Below, piece by piece: positions 1-10,832 of a DNA stretch of 64,000 nt. A model generated the notes under the pieces. That model ran no database searches, was not told the DNA's origin, and was given only the letters and a program-made list of their open reading frames with translations. How positions within the stretch are numbered: the stretch's first letter is position 1; each line of letters starts with the position of its first letter. The stretch covers positions 1,054,001-1,118,000 of the forward strand of contig NC_016462.1 in assembly GCF_000226115.1 (NCBI RefSeq), in the 5' to 3' direction. The DNA is from Thermothielavioides terrestris NRRL 8126. Taxonomy: Eukaryota > Ascomycota > Sordariomycetes > Sordariales > Chaetomiaceae. Made by a program: the position numbers and the translations under genes.

Positions 1-2
1 TC

Positions 3-1607
3 TGGCTCCGCCGGCGCAAGAGACGCGCTCTGCGCTCACGACATGGCGTCTCGCACATCCCGCCGGCCAGTTCACCCACCCCCTTGATCTCCCCCACCAG
101 CTCTGGCATGGGCACAGGCGCAATCGTTCCTCCCCTCCGCCTGCGCGACCGCAAATTCCTGCCCTCCATCCTCCGCCCCGGCAGCCGCTCCCCGTCCCCA
201 CCCCTGACACCCCTGACACCCGCTTACAGCCCGCCGCCCGGCCACGGACCCAGCGGCGCCGTCTTTCCCGCATCGCCCATCTGCTCGCCGACGACCAACA
301 AACTTGTGCCGCGCCACGAACGCGCCGTAACACCCCGCGGAGCCTATCTGCCTTCTAGCCCGCTGGCGCCCCTCTCCCCGCACGCTCTCTCCCCTCAGGG
401 ATCCACCTTCTCCCTGCCGGTCCCCGTGCCTGGCTCCTGGCCCGTTGATCCCACGACCGTCAACCGTGCAAGCAGCTGCTACACGGCCACCGCCCCGGGA
501 AGTCCAGCGGGGACTTCGACCGCGCACTCGTCCCTGCGGCACGAGATCCCCATCGGCGTCGGCGCGGGCGTCGGCCTTGGCACTCCCTTCTTTGCCAGCC
601 CACCACCACCTTCATCAGCAACACCACCACCAGCAGCCCTAAAAGCAGACAGTGCTCCCACCGGCCTCGCCGGCCCCGCCGTCCGCATCAGCAGCACCAC
701 CACCGCTAGTACCACCAAGAGCAGCAGCAGCCACAGCAGCAATAACACCGCCTCGCCCCAGGCACCCCCACCCCCTCCCCCCGCCTCCCTCGCCTCCTCC
801 TCCATGCTGCCCCCGCCGACCTACCACTCCTACCCGTCCTCGTACCAGTACCACACAGGCTACTCGCTGCCGCAGGCAGACCCACCCTACCCCAACCCCA
901 ACCCGCAGCAGCAGCACGCACCCCCCACCCGCCCGCCGCGCCCGCACGAGAGCATGCTGGAGATTCCGGACCTTGTCACGCCGGCGCCGGCGCCGGCGCC
1001 GTCGCCCGTGGTATCGTCCACTTCCTTGACAGAGACAGTGACGGGGAAGGGGACGGGGACGGGGAAGCCCGGCCGAGCGGGCCCCGGGGTCGGGGTCGGC
1101 ACGCCGCCGCCGCTGAGTCCGCCGCCGACTAAGGCGCTGCCAAGTCCGCCGCCGCCGCAGCCGCCGACGCCGCGGCGGGGTTCGGGGGGGTCGGCCTCGG
1201 CTGGGCTGGGGTCGAAAGGGGTGGTGAGGAAGGGGAAGGGGGAGAGGGGCGCGAGTGTAGGTGAGCGGAGCGCGGAGAGAGAGGTGGGGAGTGAAGGGGG
1301 GTTTGGGAAGGAGCCGGCGGTGCTGGAAGGAGCGCGCGATGCGAGAGGGAGCTGGGGAAGTTGGAGTGGGGCGGGGACGGGCACTGGTGGTGGTGGTGCC
1401 GCGGGGGGTGGTCAGTACGATGTTGTGGATGCCGGGGTGGGAGGTAAAACTGGGGAACGGGAAACTGGTGAGGGTGGAGAGCAGATGAGTCCCAGAACGA
1501 GCCAGAGCAGCGGCATCGCCAGCGTGACGGCGCCTGCAGGGGCGGGCGCGTCTGCGGTGTCGGGAATGTCCAGCGTTGGCGATGACAGGCATGAGGGGAG
1601 AGTATAA
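3..1607 (+). CDS. C-terminal part of a Pro/Ser-rich fungal protein, 5' end outside the window
   Basis: The frame is open from the first bases of the window, so the gene starts upstream and only about 534 codons are seen. The first residues are strongly basic (WLRRRKRR), as expected just after a membrane segment, followed by a long low-complexity tail rich in Pro, Ser, Gly and Thr with repeated SP/TP dipeptides. No enzymatic domain is visible. A conserved-looking patch (LRDRKFLPSILRPGS, then SPPLTPLTPAYSPP) near residues 45-75 recalls cytoplasmic tails of fungal single-pass surface proteins. I infer a membrane protein with a cytosolic disordered tail, but function is unknown. Several other frames are open here only because of the GC-rich repeats. 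The stop is TAA at 1605-1607. Confidence 0.6.
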   Translation, partial: WLRRRKRRALRSRHGVSHIPPASSPTPLISPTSSGMGTGAIVPPLRLRDRKFLPSILRPGSRSPSPPLTPLTPAYSPPPGHGPSGAVFPASPICSPTTNKLVPRHERAVTPRGAYLPSSPLAPLSPHALSPQGSTFSLPVPVPGSWPVDPTTVNRASSCYTATAPGSPAGTSTAHSSLRHEIPIGVGAGVGLGTPFFASPPPPSSATPPPAALKADSAPTGLAGPAVRISSTTTASTTKSSSSHSSNNTASPQAPPPPPPASLASSSMLPPPTYHSYPSSYQYHTGYSLPQADPPYPNPNPQQQHAPPTRPPRPHESMLEIPDLVTPAPAPAPSPVVSSTSLTETVTGKGTGTGKPGRAGPGVGVGTPPPLSPPPTKALPSPPPPQPPTPRRGSGGSASAGLGSKGVVRKGKGERGASVGERSAEREVGSEGGFGKEPAVLEGARDARGSWGSWSGAGTGTGGGGAAGGGQYDVVDAGVGGKTGERETGEGGEQMSPRTSQSSGIASVTAPAGAGASAVSGMSSVGDDRHEGRV

Positions 1608-2514
1608 TTTTGCTAGGGAAAGGTCGGACCTCAAAAGCGGCGGACGGGTTGTAGAGCCATACCGGGGAAACGGCAAGGTGACGTTGAAGGATGAGATGAC
1701 GAACCGGCAGAGGTATCCTTGCTTGATATTTTGGGCATTCCAGAGAAAACAAAAGGTGCACTGGCTGCTCGAAAACACTCGTGGGGTTGCTTCTGGGGAT
1801 GTGACACCGGCATGGCTGGTCATACTGGAAAGTAGGGCTACTTAGAAGGACGGAAATGGGTCAGTGCGGGTTCTCGAGCAGCATATGGTAACTGACTTAT
1901 GGAGTCCACGAATATGAGCCTGATACCGAAGGCTGAGAAAGGCTGCACTCGAGAAGACAAAGGGTGAGCGAATGGATGAGGGTGGTCCTTGAGTGCGTCC
2001 TAATGGATGAGCAGGGGCTCGAGCGACTTGCTGGGGGTTAAGAGGGAGGTACAACATATGGCTTACGATATCTGATTTGCAGTCTATTACATATTCACGA
2101 ATCGTATCCTGGTATACGTAGGTGACACCGTGACAATAGAGGTGTTCAAGCATTCTCGGACCAGCCCGTACCGCCGAGTTCCAGCTGCCCTCCTGCTCAG
2201 AAGATTACAGGCTAGAGGCTTGTTGAAGGGATGTCAAGCTCATCGTACCGCATGCTACGGGTTACGACCAGCAACTCCTCGGGTTCTCTGCTCAGCTGAG
2301 CTGGAGTGTCCAAAACGCAGCACCAATAGGTTGGCTCCCGCCACATGGGCTGGGGGTGTTTAGGCAGCCGTTTGCATTCGACCACCCCCAACCCAAAGCA
2401 CAGCGGGGTTTCTGCGCCTCATGTCAAATTTCTCTGCAACAACCACCGCAAGACGCTGGCTATACCAACGCGTGCTCGCTCTCCATCGCCAGGCCGTGAC
2501 TTCTGTTCTATGGC
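1608..2514. other. intergenic, no gene seen
   Basis: Only short open frames without domain resemblance. It holds the 3' flank of the proline-rich gene and the promoter of the HET gene. No clear TATA box or repeat was found. Confidence 0.5.
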
Positions 2515-4499
2515 ATGGTGGGAATGGCGGGATGGCCTAACATCATCGACCTCTACGAAGAGGATTTCTGCCCTGAGTGCCGTGAATCACTGTCGGACTC
2601 GACAGTAACCGCTGCCCAGGCCATTTGGGCGATTCCACTCCAGTGTAGCGACTGCCGCCGCAGACTGCTCCGTAATGTTCACTTGGAAGCACTCAATGAA
2701 GATTGCACGCCTCAAAGTCTTAGCGTTATGCTTAGAGGACTGACTGTGTGCGCAAATAGTGAGTATTTCTTCTTGTACCGAGACCTAGCGACGGTCTGTC
2801 GGCACTTTTCATGCTAAATCAAGCAAAAGCGTCTTCACCAGATGGAAAAGACCTCATCACTCCCGAAGGCGTGGTCACATGGGAAGCGCGTGTTTGGAAA
2901 GCCCTCAACTGGATTCGGGAGTGCAGGTCGTCACACAGCCTCTGCGAGCACCCAGCCTTCAGCCGGGATGTTCGCCCCTCTCGCCTTGTCGAAGTGTACG
3001 CAGAGGGTGCCGAAAAACGTATTCTGGTTATTCAAGTCCCACTTACTGGCAGGCACATCGACTACACGGCGCTGAGCCACTGTTGGGGTCCATCCGGTGT
3101 GCCCTTCAAGCTGACCAGGTCGACCATGGCTCGCCTTGCGTGCGGTGTTCCTCTGACCGAGCTGCCAAGGACCTTCCGGGATGCCGTTCGGGTAACCTCG
3201 AGCCTTGGCCTCAGGCACATCTGGATTGATGCATTATGCATCCTTCAAGAGGAGGCCTGCGACGATTCGCTCAGCGCACACGATTGGGAGATCGAGGCGT
3301 CGAAAATGGGGAGCATCTACTCCAACGCGTACGTTACGCTTGCCGCGGCGGATGCGAGGGACAGCACTGGCGGTTTGTTTCTCGACGTTGTGCCTCGATA
3401 CCTCTCTCGGTTCGGTCATCATGTCCTCGCCTATGGCCGGGCAGGCGAACCTTCTCGTCTGCCGAAAGAGTCGGTACTGAGTTCGAGAGGCTGGATTTTG
3501 CAAGAACTAGTTCTCTCACCTCGTGTGATTCACTTCTCTACCAATCTAATCTTCTGGCAGTGCAAGCAATCAAAGCACATGTGTGAGGACAACAGCCACG
3601 AGGCTAGTTCGGCTCCCCTCGCTCGGTTCGGGGCGAAGTACCGCAGCCTGCCTTTTCCCGGTCGACCAGACTGGAGCAACCCTTCGAATACTTGGAGTGA
3701 GTGGACAGTGCAATACTCCAGGATGCACCTCACACGGCCTACCGACCGACTCGCCGCTTTCGCTGGCATTTCTCGGTACTTCCAGCGTATGACAAACTGG
3801 ACGCCGGTTGTCGGTTTGTGGCAAGAAGATCTCATGATGGGACTCCTGTGGCATTCATGCTACACTCTGGAGATGGACCGTAATGAAGAACGGGACAGGG
3901 AAACCAACAGAGCGTATATTCAAAAGCTGGGAATACCGTCATGGTCGTGGCTGTCGTGCAGAGACCCCATCAGATACAACCTGTATTATGAGCCCGTGGA
4001 CTGGGAGGTCAGATTCGAGAAATGCATCGTAACGTGGACCGGCCAGGAGCTCACCAGCACGATATCGCGGGCCGAGATCCACGGGGTGGGCGTGTTTGCC
4101 GACGCAATTCTGGGGCGTGCGATGACTCAACATCCCTTGCGGCCAATTCAGCTTCCCAATGGCAAGGCCCAGGATGGGCTTGGCACTACTCGATTCACAT
4201 CGATCAAGTTTGAGGACGAGGCAGTCATCTTCCCAGAGTCGGAGGATGCGATACAAATAACTTGCCTGAGATTCGGGTCTGGGTTGACAGGAAAGAAGGA
4301 CTTTCAGCCAATGACCGAAGTGGTGTTGGTTGTGAAGAAGGCGACAGATCGGGCACACTGCGAGGACGATGATCATCATACCTACGAGCGGCTAGGCGCT
4401 GGGGCTATATACTATAGGCGTCACGATGGCGATCAGCTAGCTCTGGAAAGATCTTCAATCTTCCATGGGGAGATTCCTCGAAAGTTTATACTAGTATAG
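2515..4499 (+). CDS. HET-domain (heterokaryon incompatibility) protein with N-terminal double CxxC motif
   Basis: Two exons, 2515-2758 and 2842-4499, give 633 residues. The 83-bp intron starts GTGAGT and ends CACCAG, with a branch-like TGCTAAAT. Splicing joins a phase-1 codon and keeps the frame. The HET domain (PF06985 type) begins near residue 155 with TALSHCWG, followed by IWIDALCILQ and a YSNAYVTLAAAD block. HET proteins trigger programmed cell death on fusion of incompatible hyphae or act in innate-immunity-like signalling; the partner here is unknown. The N terminus carries C19-x2-C22 and C44-x2-C47, a possible zinc ribbon ahead of the HET domain. A second ATG at 2524 is an alternative start. 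The C-terminal ~300 residues have no recognised domain. Confidence 0.85.
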
Positions 4500-4598
4500 C
4501 TAGGTACCTGTTGGAACTTGAGTGGTGATAGAGGTTGCTTGGAGATTGGAGATTGGATTTGGATTCGGTGTTTCAGGGGTTCGAGGCTGTAGTCAGAT

Positions 4599-4728
4599 AT
4601 TTTTTTTTTATTCTTGATTTATTTTATTTTTTTTATTTTTTTATTTTATTTTTTATTTTTTTATTTTTTATTTATTTTTTATTTTTTATTTTTTTTTATT
4701 TTTTTTTATTTTTTTATTTTTTTTTTTT
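4599..4728. repeat. T-rich low-complexity tract (ATTTTT-like)
   Basis: About 130 bp made almost entirely of T with single A interruptions, 100 bp after the HET gene stop. It contrasts sharply with the GC-rich surroundings. It may be a relic poly(A)/poly(T) tail of a retrotransposed sequence or simple slippage; no coding relic is adjacent. Confidence 0.85.
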
Positions 4729-5720
4729 CCCCTTACAATACGGCGCACATCGGGACGGGCTGACGGTGTGGCATCCGCTCCTCGCACATTGCAAGCAGCT
4801 CAAGAACATGCCCGCTGAGAGTTCGAGACACCCAAGCTGGCGACAACAAATCCATCCCTGAGCGCCGCTTCAGTCCGGTTGACATATTGGATGGCACAGG
4901 CCCACAACTCCAGGATCGTGTGCTTTGCTATAAATCAGCGTTATCTGCATTCAAGAATTCCGAAGCAGTCACCGTCCGACGTATGAGATGGTCTCGAGGT
5001 ACTGTGAGATCCTCCTTGTGAGGGTCCTGTGTGGAGAACCCACCCCTTCCATGCCGGAGGGGTTCTCCCACCACTTCCTCCTTTTCCACACATCATCCAA
5101 CTTGAATTACCATCAATATCTGCATCCTACATCTCCATCCTGCAGGTACCCTTGCAGATATTTCTAGGTCTTTCGACGTGTCTTTGCTTACAAAGTATGG
5201 CTTCTCCAAGATGTACCTAGGTAGGCTTGGTAGTGCTTAGTAGCTGGGAGGTACCCGGCGTTATGTTTGACGACTATGCATTAACACACGCTGCCAAGAT
5301 GCAGTTGTTGTCCAAATAAGGATCCGCGCTAGAGGTGGAGGCGGGATGCAGGCACTCGGATTCCCCGCATTGCGGAGCTATGTAGTCCGAGCATGCAGCT
5401 GCCAGGCCGGTTAGAGTCAATTGAAAGTGATAGTTATTAGTCATCTCGGTGTGTTTATTTGCCTGATATTTGTCATCTTGACAAATAGCAGTAGAGACGA
5501 TGTCTTGGAGTTCTCGACGGGGATACGGACTTAACGGTGGTAGACGGGTTTAAGCCCGCGGACCGTTTACAAGTCCTCGAGGAGGCCGCTATCTCTATTC
5601 TATATCTACCCGTGGAACCTGTGGGCATTGTGTCGGTAAGAGTGCAGCCTCGGCCTCAACAACAACCAAACACAACTCCTGGTCCTCTCCCAAGCCAGAC
5701 AAACCATCCAATCAACCAAG
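4729..5720. other. intergenic with one GC-rich hairpin
   Basis: No gene seen. An inverted repeat lies at 5033-5068: GGAGAACCC (5033-5041) pairs with GGGTTCTCC (5060-5068), and the inner CCCCTTCC partly pairs with GGAGGGG. The rest is the promoter side of the hydrolase gene. Confidence 0.5.
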
Positions 5721-6752
5721 ATGCACCTCAACCCGCACTCCCTCATCGGCAAAGCTGCCGCGCTCCCGCCGACCACTCCTCCCTCCCCAGTCCTCTCCTT
5801 CAGCCCGGTCGTCCTCCGCACGCCCTCGCGCAAGGTCGACCTCGAGCTGCGCGTGACCTTCCCTTCTTCCCCGGGCCCCTCGCCCTCCTCCTCCTCCTCC
5901 TCCTCCAGCGACCGCCGCCGCCCGCCGCTGCCCATCATCCTGCTCTCGCACGGCCACGGCCCGAGCAACTACCTGCCGTCGCTCGACGGCTACGCGCCGC
6001 TGGCCGAGTTCTACGCCGCGCACGGCTTCGCCGTCCTGCAGCCCACGCACCTCAACTCGCGGGTCCTCGGCCTCGCGCTCGACGCCGGCTCCGTGCGCGA
6101 GCTCTTCGTCGACTCGCGCGCCCGCGACATGACGATCCTGCTGGACCGCCTGGCCGAGATCGAGGCCGCCGTGCCCGGGCTTGGCGCCGGGGCGCTGGAT
6201 CGGGAGCGCGTGGCTGTTGTTGGGCACTCGGCGGGCGGGGTTACCGCCTGCCTCTTGCTGGGGGCAAAGAACACGGATCCGCGGGACGGCGCGGTTACCG
6301 AGCTGGCGGACGGGAGGATCAAGGCGGGGGTGGTGTTTGGGGCACCTGGCAGGGGTGGGGACGCGATGTCGGAGACGGGGAAGCAGATCTTGCCGTGCTA
6401 CGACGTGGATTTTAGCAGCATGCGCACGCCCGCGCTGGTGGTCTGGGGCGAGCAGGATGGGAGCCCGTATCTGACAGTGCGCGGCGCCGAGTGGCATCTG
6501 GATCCGTATGCCCTGGCCCCGGGGCCGAAGGACGCCTTGATGGTGGTGGGCGGGGAGCATGGGTTTGGGGGGATCAGCGGGTGGGATGCGGCCGAGACGA
6601 AGGACGAGAGCCCGGAGCGGTTGGCGGCCGTGCAGAGGCTGTCGTGGGCGTACCTGAGGAGTCAGCTGTATGAGGGTGATAAATCGTGGGAAGAGGCCTG
6701 TAAGATTCTAGAGGGGCTGGAGGGCATTGGCAAGGTGACGAGGAAGGACTGA
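5721..6752 (+). CDS. alpha/beta-hydrolase, chlorophyllase/PAF-acetylhydrolase-like
   Basis: Single-exon gene of 343 residues starting at the ATG after CAACCAAG. The core follows the alpha/beta-hydrolase order: LLSHGHG oxyanion-type strand near residue 75, the nucleophile elbow GHSAGG with Ser170, Asp246 in WGEQDG, and His280 in GGEHGF. The family includes plant chlorophyllases, PAF-acetylhydrolases and bacterial dienelactone-type hydrolases; a small ester or lipid is the likely substrate, but the sequence does not fix it. There is no signal peptide, so it is probably cytosolic. A serine/proline spacer (residues 50-66) breaks the first beta strands. It stands alone between long intergenic stretches. 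Confidence 0.8.
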   Translation: MHLNPHSLIGKAAALPPTTPPSPVLSFSPVVLRTPSRKVDLELRVTFPSSPGPSPSSSSSSSSDRRRPPLPIILLSHGHGPSNYLPSLDGYAPLAEFYAAHGFAVLQPTHLNSRVLGLALDAGSVRELFVDSRARDMTILLDRLAEIEAAVPGLGAGALDRERVAVVGHSAGGVTACLLLGAKNTDPRDGAVTELADGRIKAGVVFGAPGRGGDAMSETGKQILPCYDVDFSSMRTPALVVWGEQDGSPYLTVRGAEWHLDPYALAPGPKDALMVVGGEHGFGGISGWDAAETKDESPERLAAVQRLSWAYLRSQLYEGDKSWEEACKILEGLEGIGKVTRKD

Positions 6753-7746
6753 GTTATATGCCGCTAATGTCTTGCAAGTCAGTCGAGAGCTGCGAAGACT
6801 AGGAACGTCTGGATCACGATCGGCTTGTTGGAAATTGAACTCGTGTTTCTTTTGTAAGGCAAGTCGGGGTAGTGAATGAATGAGAAGTGCTGGCCGGGGT
6901 CAAAGAGAGGATGAGCGAATCCACCTGCTTCGCAAATTTTTTTTATTTTTTTTAATTTTATTTTATTATTTTTTTTCCCCTACTGTAGACCCAACCATGA
7001 ATAAAGCTTACAAAAACCGATGAATAGCATCGGTGACAACAGTTTTACTGTATGGGGCGTAGCTCATACTCCACCAGCTGCTTTCATAGCTTCGTTTCTC
7101 TCACCTCAACTTCATGGTTGCACATAACAACGCCGTGATGATATCCAAGGCTCCGTCTATCTTCTTCCCGCTCTCTCTCATTCTTCTGTTACTGCCAATT
7201 GGAATACTTACTAGAATCGATATGAATTAGCCTGAGTTGGCGGATTTGATACTCATGTATCTTGATGAATAGCTCAGCTAAAAGCGACTCTCAGAGTCGA
7301 GGCATGCATATCTACCTCAGGTAGCCACTTACCTCGCTCCTCACCGAATCCCGAACAGGTTGCATTTACGAGATGCAATGAGCAAAAGACTTGTCATGCA
7401 ACTACGTCCGTCAACCGCTCCGATCCGTCCTCGATCGATCATCAACGTGCCTCGACAGTTACTTGAATGTTCAGGTGACCGAATAACCGTGGGATGGGCG
7501 TAGGCGTGAAGAGATCACGAGAGAGGTTTGGCGCTGGTTTTCGCGATTTGTGTGGCGGAGAAGGAAAGAAACTTGGAAGAGAAGAAGGGAAGATGCGGCG
7601 AGACACCAAGTAAAGCCGACGGCAACGGACCGGAGACTGCTGGCCACTCGCAAAGCGCCTCTTTCATGTCTGACCAACCCTAGGCAGTATCACAAGAACC
7701 TTAATTGTGCCACGCCCCCGTAAACGCAAGACTAAGATATTCCCGT
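6753..7746. other. intergenic with a short T-rich tract
   Basis: No gene supported. A T-rich run similar to that at 4599-4728 lies at about 6937-6977, again downstream of a gene 3' end. Confidence 0.5.
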
Positions 7747-8211
7747 TCACTCTCCTTGAGGCGGCACAAGTGTACCGGTGACGTTGCCGATCTGCTCGCA
7801 ACCCCTGAGCCCGTTGCACCGCGGATGCAGAACTCCTTCAAGTGTCCTACCCAGCATTTAGTCAGGATCGTTGGATCGTTGTTTAGTAACCACGATAAGA
7901 GCACCCTGGACCTACCCAGTGTCGGTTGTGTACCACAGGTGCATGTCCCACGTGTTGTTGGTCTGTGCCAGCGACCATTCCCAAGCTGTGTCATTGCAGG
8001 GGAACCGCGGCGAAGGCAGCGTATAGTTCTCAGCGGCGCACAGCACCTCATCGGGCCAGAGCAGGAACTGGGACACCATGATCACACCGTGCTCGCCCGG
8101 CGCGAAGGACCAGTCGTACAGCGTGACCGTTTTGGAGGCTTTGCGTTGTTGGAGATGTGCCGCGGCGGCACAGCCCAGGAGGAAGGCGGACGAAATGGTG
8201 CTGAGTCGCAT
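7747..8211 (-). CDS. small secreted cysteine-containing protein
   Basis: Two exons on the minus strand, 8211-7916 and 7846-7747, give 131 residues. The 69-bp intron (7915-7847) has donor GTAGGT, branch CTGACTAA and acceptor GGTAG. It joins GG+G to make one glycine codon and reads through to TGA. The N terminus MRLSTISSAFLLGCAAAAHL is a typical signal peptide. The mature part holds four cysteines (in VLCAAE, FPCNDT, PRCNG and RGCEQ), enough for two disulfides, and three N-glycosylation sequons (NYT, NNT, NVT) plus NDT. No named domain was recognised. Size, secretion and disulfides fit a candidate effector-type or surface protein; that role is inference. A TATA box lies 77-82 bp upstream. Confidence 0.7.
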
Positions 8212-8287
8212 GATGCTGCTCAGAAACTCGGCTGGTGCATAGACAGTTCGAGGTACATACAAGCAGTTTTCGAGTAGGCGTGGTGGT

Positions 8288-8293
8288 TTTATA
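8288..8293 (-). promoter_or_regulatory. TATA box of the small secreted protein gene
   Basis: TATAAA on the minus strand 77 bp upstream of the start codon at 8211. The spacing matches that of the TATA box of the GH30 gene. Confidence 0.6.
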
Positions 8294-9396
8294 GGCGAGT
8301 TTCCGATCATATAAGTGTCGTACCAGACTCCTGCTGCATTTCCAAAATACGAACGCCACCGTTGCGAAATACGACATCCCGTACTGCCTGAGCGAGAAAA
8401 AGCTTTGCGTTCAGTGGGCGGTCGGGCTCTCATTCCACCGAACCAGATCATCTCTTACTAGGGATCAACCTCAAATAACTTCGGATGACAGCCGCCTAAA
8501 TTGACTCGAGTAACGGCAGGCGCTCTCATTGGCTCGTAAAGATAGAAGCGTCTTGAAATGGTATATATGAGAAGACAGCACCTATCCCGTCACAGTCGTG
8601 GCACGATGCATCTGGCGGTGGCGCCTCTACAAGAAAACGACGCGTGGCAATACACAATCAAGACAGGAACCAGCAGAGACGAACATCCTTTGCGAAGAAC
8701 AACGGATACAAGCGAGGGCCGCCAGCTCAGCGCACCAGCGAGAGGGTGGACCACAAATTTGATCTACATGTCATCCCCACCTGCAGGATGGTCTTCTCGG
8801 AATTTTACTTAGAGCGAGGCCGCTTCTTCAACTCGTTTGTGGTTTCTGGCTGTAGGATGTGGAGTTGAGTCTAACTGGAACCTTTGAGTCCCGCGAAACC
8901 TTGGTTTTCGGGCCGGGTGGTTGCTCCTGCCGATAAGAAGAACTCGGGGAATCTTAGGACGTCTACTACACACGACCTGTCGGTTGGCCTCTGCCCAGGA
9001 TCTCCAGTTTGACTGGGAGGGAAGGCAATGGTTCGCCACTTTTGGGGCCCGTTGGCTTCATGTTTGCTCACAGGCTCAAGCCAATCTCGGAGGGGGAGAG
9101 GCAAGGTTGGAATGGGGCTTGCTCGACCGACGAATCAATCTGGAGAACAAAAGGCTGGATTTTGACTCAGCGTGTCCAGGTGACCACCGCAACCAGGGAC
9201 AGTTTGCTCTGCCCCAACATGGAGACTGATATCCACGCAATACCCGCTGGCCCCGTCAGTTATGTGGCTATACATTCAGTTTCTTTTCACTTCACGTTAG
9301 GCGTCAAGTAACCTAGCCAAACCAAATGTTCTATTCCAGCTCTAAACTACCCGGAACCACTGCGCGAGCAATCATCAACAATCCACACTCTCCGCA
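8294..9396. other. intergenic, nothing recognised
   Basis: Short open frames on both strands show no domain and no splice-compatible extension. Confidence 0.5.
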
Positions 9397-10194
9397 CTAA
9401 ATACGAGCTCCTCCCATCCGGAGGAGGCTTGTGATGATCTCACGGGTCTCCGGATCTTGCACCGCAGCCACGTCGACTGTTTGTCCCTTCCGCTGTCTCT
9501 CCTTGAGCTCTATGTCATCATCGGCAAACTCCCCATGCGGAGTCTCCCCAGTGTGCAGCTGCCAGATGCTCAGGCCAAGCCCAAACATATCATCCTCCAC
9601 AATAGGCGGCGACGGGTCACGTCCAGACTCTTCGGCCCTCTGGAGCCTGTTTAGCGACTCAAAAGGCATGGTCGTAGCTCCATGCCAGACCCGCTCGTCC
9701 TCGTCGACATACCGCCCCTCACCGAAGTCGCACAGCCGCACTAGACCCTGGTTGTCGAGAAGCATGTTCTCCAGCTTCACATCGCCATGGACAATGCCTC
9801 TCGTGTGCAGCCGCTCAACGACGTGAATCATCTGGTGCATGATGCTCCGGCGCTGCGATGGCGGCACGGCGCCGGGCGCTGAAAGGGGAGTCGCGAGATC
9901 CATGATGAAGCCGTCGAAGTAGAGCCGGCCATTCCCGATGTTCAGCTTGCCGATCACCTTCCCACAGACGGGAATGGCGCAGTCCCCGGCGGCCTTCTGG
10001 AGTTGGTATTCTCGAAAGCCACCCTTGAACTTGAAGACCTTGGAGGGCTGCCCTTTGATCCGGTAGATCATGGAGTTCCTGCTGACCGCCAGTTCGGGCA
10101 TTTCGACGTCCAAAGCACGTTCGTCGGCGTCGGGCGGAACCGGCGGCCATGGTTCGTCCTCGGGCAAGTCCTGAAGCAGGGGAGGTCGAGACAT
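9397..10194 (-). CDS. compact fungal protein kinase
   Basis: 265 residues from the ATG at 10194; the open frame extends further upstream but that part reads as 5' leader. The C-lobe hallmarks are intact: catalytic loop HGDVKLEN with Asp138, DFG motif with Asp156, and an APE-like region. The N-lobe is short: no clear glycine-rich loop is seen, though KVFKFKGG may supply the ATP-binding lysine and GGFREYQLQ the alpha-C glutamate. Such short kinases are common lineage-specific fungal expansions, often near HET genes. Substrate and pathway are unknown; activity is plausible because HGD, N and DFG are kept. It is transcribed divergently from the gene at 10833. Confidence 0.7.
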   Translation of the reverse strand: MSRPPLLQDLPEDEPWPPVPPDADERALDVEMPELAVSRNSMIYRIKGQPSKVFKFKGGFREYQLQKAAGDCAIPVCGKVIGKLNIGNGRLYFDGFIMDLATPLSAPGAVPPSQRRSIMHQMIHVVERLHTRGIVHGDVKLENMLLDNQGLVRLCDFGEGRYVDEDERVWHGATTMPFESLNRLQRAEESGRDPSPPIVEDDMFGLGLSIWQLHTGETPHGEFADDDIELKERQRKGQTVDVAAVQDPETREIITSLLRMGGARI

Positions 10195-10832
10195 GGGCGG
10201 CGAGGAAATTGTGCGGCGAGGCGACAGGAAGCTGGTGCTCAGGCGTGGCCCGTGGTGGCGGTGATGATGGTAGTGGTAGGCGGTGGGGTTCGAACTCCGT
10301 GTTGTGTGTTGTTGTGGAAGATGGGTGCAAGTGTTGGGATGGAGCCTGGAGGTTTCGGATGAGATAGATACGAGCGGATGAGAGAGAGACTTTATGGGTT
10401 CCAGTCCAATAAAACCTCCGGCATAACCGTGGTTCACGAACCGCAAACAACGGTCCAACGACCGGATTGCAGCGGTGTTGGTCCTGCAAGCACGGGCCTC
10501 GGCCTGGCAAGGAGAATGATTGCGGGCGTGGCGCTGTTGGTTCAGCTTCGTGCGTCCGCCTGCTCTGAGGGATTGCAAAAGCCGAAAGCGGCGAGTGCCC
10601 TGCTGTGCAATCACTGGGCTCAGGCCTTGGCACATCACATCACCATGCGTCGTGTCTTGGGGTGGTGCCAGTGCTGCTTTCAAGGCTTGCTCTTCCATAC
10701 ATAACATACGGAATACATCCATTAAGTCCGAGTCCATTTGCGCTTCCATCTCGCCGTTTCTCCCAGAGTCAAAGTGTCCTTGGAACTCCGATTCAATTCG
10801 CTTGCGGATTTTCGCATCACTTCCGCGGTTAG
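10195..10832. other. shared promoter region of two divergent genes
   Basis: Contains the 5' leader of the kinase gene and the promoter of the plus-strand gene at 10833. No specific site identified. Confidence 0.4.

Noticed and set aside
479..1823. Long minus-strand open frames opposite the Pro/Ser-rich gene
   Set aside because: They are Arg/Ala/Gly-rich mirror frames of a GC-rich low-complexity coding strand, with no domain or start context.
10280..10300. A GGTTCGAA string as a tRNA T-loop
   Set aside because: No acceptor or anticodon stems can be built around it; no tRNA or 5S rRNA gene was found in the window.
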